64,000 bases of DNA from Haliclystus octoradiatus (lineage: Eukaryota; Cnidaria; Staurozoa; Stauromedusae; Haliclystidae). Location of the stretch: contig OU744448.1 in assembly GCA_916610825.1 (NCBI GenBank), positions 2,591,501 through 2,655,500 on the forward strand, in the 5' to 3' direction. This document shows, one piece after another, positions 25,001 to 36,800 of this stretch; the stretch's first letter is position 1; each line of letters begins with the position of its first letter. Position numbers and translations under genes: made by a program. Below the pieces are notes generated by a model. The model was given only the letters and a program-made list of their open reading frames with translations, was not told the DNA's origin and did no database searches.

Positions 25001-26832
25001 TAATATTGACCTTTATTCACTAATTGACAATCGTCAGAGAACATGAAAAACAAATTATAAGCACACAATAGCAGGGCACTACCATTTCTATATATATATT
25101 CAAATACTAAATAGTAAGGAAATTCCATTTTTACCGGTTTAATGCCGCAATTGAAGCATTTTTTTGACGGGAGTGTTCCATTTTAAAAAATAAAGGAAAA
25201 CCGTTAAATTTCAGAGCAAATGAGAATGAAGACCCTAAAATTTCATGTTTTTATGAGCAAAACAAAGGAAAAGAAGTTTAAAAATTTTTTTAAATTTTTA
25301 AATTGAAAACGTAAAATTTCACAATATTCTGGAAAAGGCACCCCTTAAAAATGGCACGTCCCCGTACAGCCAATGTATGGAATCCCCCCGGGGATACACA
25401 CAAAGTATGTATTATTAAAAATAGCATGTCAACTTCTGGCCAAAATACTGTAGCAAGAAATCAATGTCAAGTTCATCATTAAAGATAAAATGATTCAGTT
25501 AAAATAAATCAATACAAGAATACAATATTTATCGTTAAACTTACCAAAAGCACCATGGATAATAACTTTTGTTTCTTGATTATCCTGGAAACAGCTTCCA
25601 TTAATTGAGGAATGATCAAAACCTTTAATTATTGGTACAACACACGATGAGAGGTTAAACCGGTTTGACTTGAATATTAATCTTGTTTGCAATACTTTAG
25701 GAGAACTTGGTAAACCAGACCAACGATTATATGGTGGCAATGTTGTAAAACAACCAAATGGAGGATGGCAGACCATGTGAGCTAAAAAGAAACGACATAT
25801 AATGTTAATCGGATATCGGTATATGCTTAATCCGAATATCCTAAAACAGTTCGTACTATACAATATCATCTGTGAATCTATCATCTGAAATAATATTTTA
25901 ATAGTGTGAACGGAGATCTCAGATCGTGAGATTAAGATCCGATCGTCCAGAAACACCTATTATCTCATTGCAACGATATGCTGCTCGTACTACACAATAT
26001 ACCAGTAGGCGTAGTAGATAAAGGATATTTAGTATTCTAATCGGCTATCGTGATATGGTTAATCCGATCACCCTGAACATACCTATATAATCACATTTTA
26101 GTGGTATATGATATTGTGCTCGTACTATAAAATATATGATGATGCAATATATTGATATTTGATACAGAATATATACACAAATGAGGCACACCAAATTCTA
26201 CAAAGGAATTGAAGTCATGCAAGAAATTTTGGCGTATTTATTTCGAATTTATTTTTTTCATTTGTTTGAGCTGAAAATTTGTATATTGTACATATTAAAC
26301 TTCCAGGCGCTCTTGTCTAAAACAGCAAGTCTGAATTTTGAAAATTGGATATGAACAAATATTTTTGTGCTTGAAATAAAACATTTTTGCTCAATGTAAG
26401 TGAAACAAACATAGCAAGAATTACAAATTTCGATTTGAAGTGTCGATTTTAACCCTGTGATGTATTTTGTTAATAACAACATCAACATGGACGATGTAAA
26501 AAAGTTAAAATCAAGTGGAAATCAAGTTGAAATCAAGTTGAAATCAGGTTAAAATCAAGTTAAAATCAAGTTGAAATCAAGTTGAAATCAAGTTGAAATC
26601 AGGTTGAAATCAAGTTAAAATCAAGTTGAAATCAAGTTGAAATCAAGGCCTAATTTAGACGCATTTTATTTGATACTGTTCTATATATCATGCATATCTA
26701 ATGTCAATAGACGTATGAATAACAAAACCAGAAGGTCCAATACAAAATGAAAAACAATTGTATTACAATTAAACACTCACCATTAGCAACACAAACAAGA
26801 AGAACAGTTATAAATGACCAATACATTTCCAT
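22073..26832 (-). CDS. Secreted pancreatic-lipase/phospholipase A1-family enzyme (349 aa)
   Basis: Five exons on the minus strand: 26781-26832, 25545-25781, 24214-24507, 22985-23209 and 22073-22314; all GT-AG in phase, 350 codons with the stop. I start at the inner ATG (26832), which gives a clean signal peptide ([16 protein letters not shown]). An in-frame ATG at 26901 would add 23 residues. The fold is that of the lipase superfamily: VCHPPFGCF near the N-terminus, then [19 protein letters not shown], the nucleophile elbow GFSTG, the aspartate in [27 protein letters not shown] and the catalytic histidine in [13 protein letters not shown] complete Ser-Asp-His triad is therefore visible. The lid between PGC and ACNH is about 10 residues, much shorter than in pancreatic lipase, and there is no PLAT domain. 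Both features favour phospholipase A1. The elbow lacks the usual GHSLG. Confidence 0.85.
22541..22650. repeat. Dispersed repeat R2, copy 1 (lipase intron 4)
   Basis: Matches 23967-24075 in lipase intron 3 in the same orientation. Shared words include TCATCATCATTTGAGAGTAG and GGAAGTTTTCTAATTGTCCA. Flanking similarity reaches to about 22490, so the unit is larger than the best block. Confidence 0.75.
23967..24075. repeat. Dispersed repeat R2, copy 2 (lipase intron 3)
   Basis: Partner of 22541-22650. Upstream, TGGCTTGAGAAATGGCATTC (about 23849) occurs inverted at about 20740 in the Reeler gene, so this belongs to a wider dispersed family. Confidence 0.75.
24565..24880 (+). mobile_element. SINE family B, copy 1
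   Basis: The tRNA-like head reads GGATTAGCTCAGATGGCAGA (box A) followed by a box B-like GGTTCAAAATCCC. The body contains CAACTCAGCCTTGACTTTAT and the tail GAGGAGTGGCACGGGTGCC. It lies in lipase intron 2. Other copies are at 36704-37015 and 37774-38105 (both inverted) and 57231-57497 (head lost). Confidence 0.85.
26503..26648. repeat. 11-bp minisatellite, unit AAATCAAGTTG
   Basis: About 12 tandem units with variants (AAATCAGGTTG, AAATCAAGTTA) in lipase intron 1. Confidence 0.9.
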
Positions 26833-27054
26833 TGCATCAACTTGAAGTTGTGATGCTTGAAGGACCTTTTCAGATAATACAGTGAGTACAGCTTCTGTCA
26901 TGTAGTGAAATTCGATTTGTAAGTGCTTTTATCTTCAACTGCTGCTGCTAGTTTCTATGACGTTTGCACAACATGTCAAAAGGTCATAAATGACATAAAT
27001 CATTTTCTGCGCTATCATTTCTATTTTATAAAGAAATCCAAACGGAAGTTAACA

Positions 27055-27506
27055 ATGATAAGATCATTTTCGCCGGAAGATGAGACGATGAAATACTCGA
27101 AAGTAGCGTGGGAGTATAGCATCGAAAAGGATCGGTACTATATGGTAGGCATTCGACAGGCAAACATTGGTAAGTTACATATAACTTATACTTACATTGG
27201 AACCAAAAATTTGAAATACAACATGATAATAATTAAAAGCTAAGTCTACAAAAATTTGAAAAATCTGTTTTGATCTAAAGTTTTTTAAAAGTAACAAAAG
27301 GAGCAGTAACTAATGATTCTGGTAATGACTTCCATATTGGTATTATATGGTTTGCAAATATATTAGCTACAGTGTTATTAATAGGTAAATGTCTTTGATA
27401 TAATTTCTGAGAATGTCAACCTTTGAAATAAATAGGCGGTAGCTGTTTTGTCGACAGTGTTTTCCGTAATTGTTTTGACAAACTTCTTCTACTTGCAATT
27501 TACTAA
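27055..27506 (+). CDS. Possible small single-pass membrane protein (92 aa), unidentified
   Basis: Three candidate exons: 27055-27169, 27292-27384 and 27436-27506. The junctions are GT-AG (GTAAGT, GTAAAT) and the phases match (1, 1), giving 93 codons with the stop. The chain has a charged N-terminal part (SPEDETMKYSKVAWEYSIEK), then a hydrophobic stretch (FHIGIIWFANILATVLLIGG) that would span a membrane, and a short Cys-containing tail. I do not recognise a family. The start lies 222 bp from the lipase ATG on the opposite strand, so the two could share a promoter. The frame of exon 1 is open upstream to 26923 but without an ATG. Three short exons could join by chance, so this is tentative. Confidence 0.4.
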
Positions 27507-27899
27507 ACGCAGCACCACCCTTGTATTTTGGAAAAATGCCTCCAGGTGTCCCGCTTTTAGAAATATGTGGCGCACCATGGGCATACCTAGTATTCCAGTG
27601 GCTGTACTGTATACGTTGTACAGTTTACTCTTATAACAATTACTTATGTCAATTGCAAATAACCTGGATTAATTCAACTGTACGATCGTTTCTAAGCGGC
27701 CGTGAATAAAGGTGGTCGTATAATACAGGTTGTACTCCCTTGAAGAAAGAAATGATTAGTGCCTCAACGACGCATATTAAAAGCAGAAAACATAACTATG
27801 ACTACATATATATATAATCAATAAATCTGTCAAAATAATAACACAATATAATTCACATTTTTTACAAACGTTTCTACAATTGAACAGTTTCTGTTTACA
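27507..27899. other. Convergent gap downstream of SNAPC4
   Basis: AT-rich sequence between the candidate small gene (plus) and the SNAPC4 stop (minus). It should hold the SNAPC4 3' UTR. No clear minus-strand poly-A signal found by eye. Confidence 0.4.
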
Positions 27900-30800
27900 T
27901 TAGATTTCATGGGGTTTAAATGTTGACAAAAACGCAGGCCATAAGAAAAGGCTATTAAATCTAGATGATAAGGTTTGATATTGAGATGATGAACGGAAAC
28001 TATCATCCGGTTTCGATTGACTTGATTTTGACGGAGTGTTCGTTTCGATAGTTGTAGTTGTGACCTCTTGCGTTTCTTTGGCGGATTCATAAGTTCGATT
28101 AAGTTTTCTACGGATAAGTAGCAGCTTCCGAAACCCCTCCAAAACCGGTAGATTAGGTGGAATAGGATTAATTTTATTTGAAACATCAATTGGATTTGGT
28201 CTTCTTGGTGTTCTCACATCTCTAACAGAGTTATTCACTTGGCTTCTGTTATCTGTCGCTGGAGTATTGATGGTTCGTGACGAAGTTACAGGCATTGTAG
28301 ATTCGCTTGTGGAACTCATGCCTACTCCAGATTCATCACAACGGCTTATATCTTGCGTGGTCCTTTTATCTTGTGGTGATGGCATCTCAATGGTTTGTTG
28401 TGGACTTACAGTTTGCGGGGGGTTTTTCGTTTGAACTTTTCTTCGACTTCGTGTAGATCGGTATGTAGAAACTTCGGTATTCCCCACGCAGCTCTCAGAC
28501 GACCCTTTCTTTTGTTTCTTTTGACTAGATCCATCATCTGTTTCTTGATTGACACCTTGTTTTCGTTTTAATGTAGTGTTTACTGATTGGCTAGACACAC
28601 CATGAGTAGATGACGTAGGCTGAGGTGTTTCTAAAGGGGCTGGGTTAACTTTGTTCATGACAGAATTGATGTCAATGCGTAGAGCCTATATAATAGCAGT
28701 AAATAAATCTTGGATCAAATAATGATCCGCAATAATATGCAAAATACATATGTCAGAGAAGTTATTATGATATCGCAAATCCTGGACGAAAAATTGCAAA
28801 AATTAGCTCCCAAATATGTAAATGAAACTCCTTTTTTCATGAAAACTGAACTCATCACGAGTAGATAAATTATACCTACTTGGTCTAGGTGCTTGGCTGG
28901 TGGGAGTCATTTGAATAAATATTTCAAAAACTAAATAACATTATCGAAATAATGACCAAATCTGCGTATCAATTTTCGCCATCGTTATCTTATGATTTTT
29001 GAATGTTGTTATAAAAATGTGTAGATGTCCAAGAATGCAATTAATTCATTTACCTGTAGTAAATATGTAAAATATTTAACTTGATCGTCAAGATCGATTT
29101 CAAGAATCGGATGATCTTTACCCGCATCTTTATTTTGCGGTAAACGGATAGTTGGTATCGTAGACGGAGTCCAATCACCAATGGAGATATCCGGATCATC
29201 CGTATCTTCATCATTTGCATTTTTCAACATTGTAACAGTTGGCCGTAAACCAGAAACAATCATTTCGCCACGCCGTCGTAAAAAGCATGGATTCTGTTTA
29301 TCCGGTGGACGTTCAGCATGCATTGACGCTGATATTGCATGGAATTTACGAGTAAATAAACTTCTCATAATACCATGCAGCTGTCCGTATGCTTCAATTT
29401 GAATCGAACGCATTCGACGTATTGCTTCACCGTATGGCATTTCTTTGTCAAAAAACCGCATGCAGACAACCTAAATCAACACAGAATAAAATAAAACAAA
29501 ATGAACTATCGATCAAATAAATTAAAAAATGATAAAATAAAATGAAATATCGATCAAATAAACTATAATATTGTTAAATAGTTTGAAATTTCGAGAAAAT
29601 AAAATATATTAATTTAGACTAAGATTAATAAAACATACAGCAGCATAAACATAGTTAGTAGCAGCTCAGCAGTAAAATTGTGTACTCAGGAAAGAAGCAA
29701 ATATCATATTATTTGCCAAATAATTATTCTGATATAGTAATCAATTAAAATGGCAAAGTTCCCAAAAGACCAAACCCTGAAGATTCTGAGGTATGGCAGG
29801 GTTGTTCAGGGGACGATATAACAGGAACACTGATACAAGTAACAAGTAACTAGGATATTAGGTCGTAGTTGAGAGCTTGCACGCTCGCTTCCACCATGCA
29901 GCTGAAAAACTATGCAATATGGTCCCGGGGGTAACTCATGGGTCGGGGGTAAAAACAGGGATGTGCCATTTATCTTCAGGGCTTAACATTTTTGGGCATT
30001 TTGAAAATGGTACCCCAAAGTTGAAAAATCCCAAGATTCAAGACTATACCTCAACATTTGATTTCTCAGATTGTTTACATATAACAATGGACCAATTAGT
30101 CTAAACTGTAATTTGATACCTCAAATAATGTCTAGAATACGAAAAGGAATATATACATATATTCAAAGTGGCATATCCCGGCCGTATGGTAATCGCATGG
30201 GAGTTAACCCAGACATTCCAACTTGAGATTTGGTAAAACAGTGAGATTTTTGAAATTCCGTATTTTAGGGATAGAATGTAAAGCCCTTCCTGAAAGGGCT
30301 GCCCAATTCTAGGGGGTCTGGGGACATGCATTTTTTGTGGATTTAAATTGGCTTGAAATGAAAATTAACGACAACATTTTAGATAATGTTGACACTTGCG
30401 CTGTAACTAAAACATAAAAGCAGTTTAGAAACAACACCCAGAATAGTCCAACAGAGTATAAGTTGAGCTGCTGAACATTAATTGGATTATAAAAGGGTTT
30501 TTTACACAGTAAGTAGATGCATATCTTAAGATTGGATTTTGCCGTGAGGAAGTGGGAGAAGCCGTGAGACCGTGAGAATCAGTGTAAAAACGTGAGACTC
30601 ACGGCAAAGCCGTGAGACTTGGTTAACCACCGATAATATGGTATGGTCCAATGTAGCAATAGACCAACATTACTATGTACCATCCAATTTTAACCAGATG
30701 TTAAACGACCTACATTTGAATAATCATAAAGCAAAAGTTTGCTTGTCCCTTCCCCATAAGTTTGTACCATCCAGCCAAGTGGTAAACGACACATTTTTAA

Positions 30801-33800
30801 ACAATGGTAAAGCACAAGTCCCCCCTTCAACTTTCCACCGCTACACAACTAACCTCAGCTTTTTTTATAAATACCAAACGCAGCTGATCTCCTTGCTGAA
30901 TAACTTTCGGTTGTGTTTTGTTTGTTTCCCCTTCATCTTCAATCTCTTCTTCATGTGATGATTCATTGTATCGACGTGAGGTTGCATCAACACGGGATGA
31001 CCTGCGGACAGGACTTAACAAGTTTGACGTGTTTGTATTAATGTTATCAAGATTTTCATCATTGCTACCAAGATCAACAGAACTATCCGAGCTGCTTTCA
31101 TCTTGATTATTTCTTATCGATTTATTTCCCCTTTTCTTGACAATACGACTAGGATCGACTTCAGATATCTTGCCAGCATCTGTGATTAATTTCTATAAAG
31201 ATAAACCAACAAAATAATGTAACATCAATGTCAGGCCAAGTATCCTCGTCAAAATAGTTCATCATAAAAACATTCAATGACTCACTTTTTATGAACATGT
31301 TGAATGTTGTTCATTTTAAAACAGGACATTTAACGTTCACAAGCAGTCTATGGATGTTCTTAAAGTTTATGAACTGTTTATGAGGTGTTCAAGTTCGTTA
31401 ATGATTGTTTTTATTAAAATTCATGATCAGTTCCAGAACTGTTTGTGGACAGTTTGAACCGTTTATTAGGTGTTTATGAGCAGTTCACGAATGTTAGTAA
31501 AATTCATGAACCGTTCATGAAATGTTCATGGACTGTTCATAAGGTGTTCATGAAGTGTTCATGAAATGTTCACACTTACCAATTCATATTCTGTATACTG
31601 TTCTTTCGTAGGAATTTCTAATTCCTAAATAAGTGCAATAAAGCAAACAAATAAAAGTAAAAAAAAAATGATAGTTGAATGTCATTTGTAATGTTCTTCA
31701 AAGCAACAAATACTCTTGACAGGCTGAACTTTGTCATAGGGAATATCAACATCTGATAATACTGCAAGCTCATAGAAGTATTATGTACCAATCGAATCTA
31801 ACTCCTGTGAAAAAGCCATGAGTTCATGAACCGTTCATTAACGTTTTTTGTAGGCTCATGAATAATTCATGAACAGCCACAAAGAGCTCATGAATAATTC
31901 ATGTACAGCCACAAAGAGCTCATGAACACTTCATGAACCGGTTCATGAGTGTGAAATTGCCTGAAAGTTCATGAACAGTTCATGAACTTTTGGGCAATTT
32001 CACGTTCATGAACTCATGAACTTTTATATTATACTAGCTATGAGTTACCCGCGTTGCTGGGTTCAATATCGTTTAATGTGGGCAGATTTGGATTGGGGAG
32101 ATCTTTCACGAACAATAGCAGTTATGACATACTGCTGCACAATGAAAAGATACATTTTCTTTTGATATGAAGAGTACAAAAATAAAACCAAATAAAAACA
32201 TAGATCAAAACGCGGTGATTAGAATGAATGATACAACTTTCAAACAATTTGAGGAGCATTGGGAGAGTTATTATTAATTAGAATTCCCTGTGCTGATGAC
32301 GTCATACAATCACTGTATTTCGCTTATTTTAAGAAATTATGATTTCCTTCTGCAAGAATCTTTTTATTTCAGTCGTTAACAAGAGGGCCAAGTTTTGGCA
32401 CAATTGGGTGACAGGAAAAAAGTAAGCTTTAAACCTATCCAGGTGTATTTTATTAGTTTGAATTTAGCCTGCATAGATTTATATAGATACCGAGTAGCCA
32501 CCATAAACATAGGATACATGGGGTTGTTCAAATTTGGAGAGAAATATCAACAGCAGACAGCTGTGTGACTCAAATGAATACTCATTACTTATTCAAAGAA
32601 AATACTCTATATGTAATGATTAATTTGAATCAATAATTTAACACCCAAAGTAATTTGTAACTAGACACACTTTATCCCAGCAATGTGCGGGATCCAATCC
32701 TAAGAGGGGGACTTCCCTATTTTTGGGATAGTAGTTTGTCATTCTCACAAATTGAGGGAAACATTTGACAGTACGACAGTTGAGAATTGAGATCCTAAAT
32801 TTCAAATATTGCAGATTACCACTTTGACATTTTGTTACCACCAGAAAAAGCTCAAAATTTTTTAAATAAATTGATACCGTAAAATTTCACGAGAATCTGG
32901 AAAAGGCACCCCTTTAAAATGGCATACCCATAAATGGAAGTCCCAAAGGGATCCATTGCTAGTACAACGAAATTACCTGTTAACTTGAAAGAAAATTTAT
33001 CTCACCTCGAGTGGATAATCTGGCCTCAAATGACTGCGTGCATTGAACAAACGACGGACATTTGCTCGTTTACTAATGACCTTCTCCCGATAAAGTAAGA
33101 ACTCGGCTTTTTTCAAACCTTGCCATCGTCTCCAGCATTGATTGTCCGTCCTACCACCGATTTCAGCTGCAATTTTAGACCAAAAGCCTAAACAATAAAA
33201 TTAAAACAATGGTAAACAAATCATTCCTATCAACCTGGCTTTGATACTATTACTGCATTACGTACAGGGTTGATTCATTTGAAAATACTATTTTGGACAT
33301 TATTAAAGTGACCACTATAGACAGGTAACTGATTTGACTCTACAAATGTCTGTAACTTGATTGATCTGTAGTATATACTCCGTATAGTGTAAATTACACA
33401 CAGAGACAAAGCGAAGTCTGCATAATTTCTCGATAAGGAGTTACCTGTATCATTTCGCCATTGAGACGCACAGAAGTTGCGGATAGACCAAAATTAATTA
33501 AAAAAAACTATTAAATAAAATGACACTGCAAAGCAGAGGTATGCGCATTCGATTGGTTTGGTCATTAGTAATCCGAATGTTTGCAATAATTATCAATCCG
33601 AATATGATCCGGTCTGACAGGATCCAAGCAATCTATAATATTCAACTTCATTTGTGATCATAATTATAGCAAAATACTGAAATATTTATAAAATTTTCAT
33701 AAAAATAGCCTAAGTAAGTCAGCATATATTAGAACTAGGGATATTAAAAATCCAAACCGAGCAGAAGACATTCTGAAGAAATCCTATCTGGTCTGAGAAT

Positions 33801-36800
33801 AAAAAACAGTCCCAATCTGAAAAAAATCTTATTGGATAAAATTTGACACAAATCTGATTCGCAGACCTCTACTGCATACGTACAGTACCCCGAGGAGGGA
33901 AGAAATTTCTAGAAGTATTATCAGGGGGCAGGGTGTCACAATATGTGTAGCATTGACAGATCGACAAACTATCTGGGATTAAAATCTAAAATGCTTTAAT
34001 ATCTTCAAAGACACTTTTGAAAAGTTTTGAAATTCGGATTCAATTTTACTTTTCCATGTCATTAAAAATACTCAAAACATTTTCTCAACAAGTTGAGGTT
34101 TGCACAAATCCTGTTGTTGACTATGGCTGTAGTTAGCTTCAATATTGTATCTTGCCGAAACATTATTCATAATAAAATTAGAATTGACACAAAGATGAGA
34201 CTTCACACGTTTATTTTACGTTCATCAGACAGTTTTCGGACAGCAAACCGGCTGATGAACGCAAATAAACGCGTGAAACTCCAAGTAACAGAAAAGGCTT
34301 TTGCCTCATCTTTGTGTCAATTCTATATTATGCTCTGTCTTAACTAACATTGAGAACTCTCACATACATGTGTTTAGCTCAAATTATATTATGTATATCA
34401 TAATAAAATTATAAATTTGTTGCTATTGAGTTTTATTTTGAATATTGAAATTTGAAATTGATAAACAGTCCTGTAGATGAAATCAAAAAATTTACCTATG
34501 CCATGTTTTTCAACCAGCGCCAACAATTTCTTTTCTTCCTCAATTGAAAATTTACCATGTTTCAAAGTTGGATCAAGGTGATTGACATACCTAGAACGAA
34601 AAGAAATCAAAATATCTTACTGAATACTTGTTTACATTCAAACGGCCCGGCAACCAGACTCTATAAATATATGTCACTATAAATCTATACATTTATTGAA
34701 CTGTTCATGAACTCCTGAACTGTTTTTGCAAGGGTGGAAAGGGTCCAACAAAGTCGAGAAACTTGGAAACCTTGTTTGCAGAAGGCTACAAAAATTCATA
34801 AACAAAGAGTTCACTCATTGAAAATTACGTAAAATAGAATTTCAAATCAATATTTAATAGTGTGAATAATGACTAAATATTAAACGCTTTGCTTTAGTTA
34901 CAATTACCCAAAAAAATTTAATGAAAATTTGGTGTAGAAGAAAAACTTTTTGCGGGCTATAAAATGTAGACAATGACAACTTACTGAGTTGTATTTTCAA
35001 GCTTATCCAACTAATCATCAGGTTACTTAGCTTAAACTAGGCAAAAATAAATAGTTATTTAGATTAGTGAATATCCAATGTGGCTTTGCATTTACTAACC
35101 GTTCTCTACATTGTGCCTCGTTACGGGTACGAACATGGTCTGCAACCTTCCTCCATTGTACAGTCCCATTACTTTCTATTGCTGCTATAAGTCGTTCGTC
35201 TTCATCCTTCGAAAACTTCCCAGTATTTGTGCCAAGTTTTAATGTTTTCTCAAATCGATGAAGGCATTGTTCAGCAGTGCGGTTTGGGATCATTGATGCA
35301 ACTTTGAATCAAATCATACCAAATAAATATTTTGAAAATGCTAAATTAAAACCTCAACATGGCGAGAAATGACTTAACAGGTTTCACCCTCTAATAATAA
35401 AGATAATCATGATATATGTCATCTATTATAGCCGCGCACCGAACAGTTATTGATCATGGCCAAGGTATGCCGAGGTCATTATGCCGATATTCATAGAGTC
35501 TTAGATCAATCACTATTTTAGTCAATGAATACAATGAATCACGTGTCCATTTTGGAACATATAATCATAACATGAATTATATGCTCTATTTTCATATTGA
35601 CTTGCTGGTCGATGACCGAAACCCTTCGTATTATAACGGCCTTGGTGAAGTGGCTAGGGTGTTGGACCACGGCCCGCAGGGTCTCGGGTTCAATCCCTGT
35701 CCGAAGCAATACAGGTTGGCGTCAGGAAGGGCATCCGGCTATTAAATGCACACAAGCTTCAAAATACTAACAAATTAAACAACCACCCCGGTGAAAAAAA
35801 GCTGTAAGCTTACCCGGTTCGTGGAAAAATGATAAATAAAAAAAAAATAATAAAAAAAAAAAAATAAAAAAAAAAAGATTCGATCAATCTAATTGATTTA
35901 CAGTTTGATGCCAAATCACCATAGCAACACTAGGTCATCAAAACACAATCGATCTTACAATTCGAACTTGATATCAAAAATGAGAATTTCCAATTTGATC
36001 ATGAGTTTTCAAAAACACTTCATAAATAAGACAGTCATGGAAGTGCTTGTAAAAATTGTGCTAGTTATAAATAATACAAAGGCGCCCAGTTTCCTGTTTC
36101 CTATGAACTATTGAGATTTATTTTTATTTTTATGCCCATTATTGCATCTTAGAGATGACTTACTTTTTTGCCAGTTCCTAAATCCAACATCACGACATGC
36201 TCTTCTTAATAATTTGTCTTCTTCAGGTACCCATTGGCTGAAAAACAACATTGGAAACCACTTCACCCTAGGCCTTTGAATTTTGAGGCCAGAATTTGAA
36301 TTTTACAACACAAGTAATCTGCACTAAAGCCATTCTAAAGCTATACCTATAAATGCGATAAATGGGAGTGTCTTTGTGTTTGTGTGTTTGCAGTGGTTTT
36401 TAAAACCAAATTAATCAAATAGCATATCATACTGGCTTTGTTTTTTCGAATTTTCCAAGACTTTGCTCTTCGAAAGAAAACGTCATCTCACGCATTGATT
36501 TTGTACGGCTTTTCAGAACAACGATTTTACGACATGCTTCATTGCATCGTATTTCTATTGTTTGATATTCAAAGTCATGTGTTGTTCAATTTCATTTCTC
36601 GTCAAACGTAGTTTTAATTTGGTCAAAAATTAACCCAGCAAAGCGGGTAAGACATTGCTAGTATCATACAAACATAGGCAATTTGTAAAAAATAATAGCT
36701 TCAGAAGGCTCCGTACCATCCGTATATTTCTAGAAGAGTGGCTTTTTTCACTGAGAGCAATGATGTTAAATGCTCTTTACTGATCTCAGCCGCGACATTG

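Noticed and set aside
32031-32960. Possible larger element starting ATACTAGCTATGAGTTACCC, with a similar end near 36640
   Set aside because: The motif occurs twice (once inverted), but I could not define both ends or a duplication.
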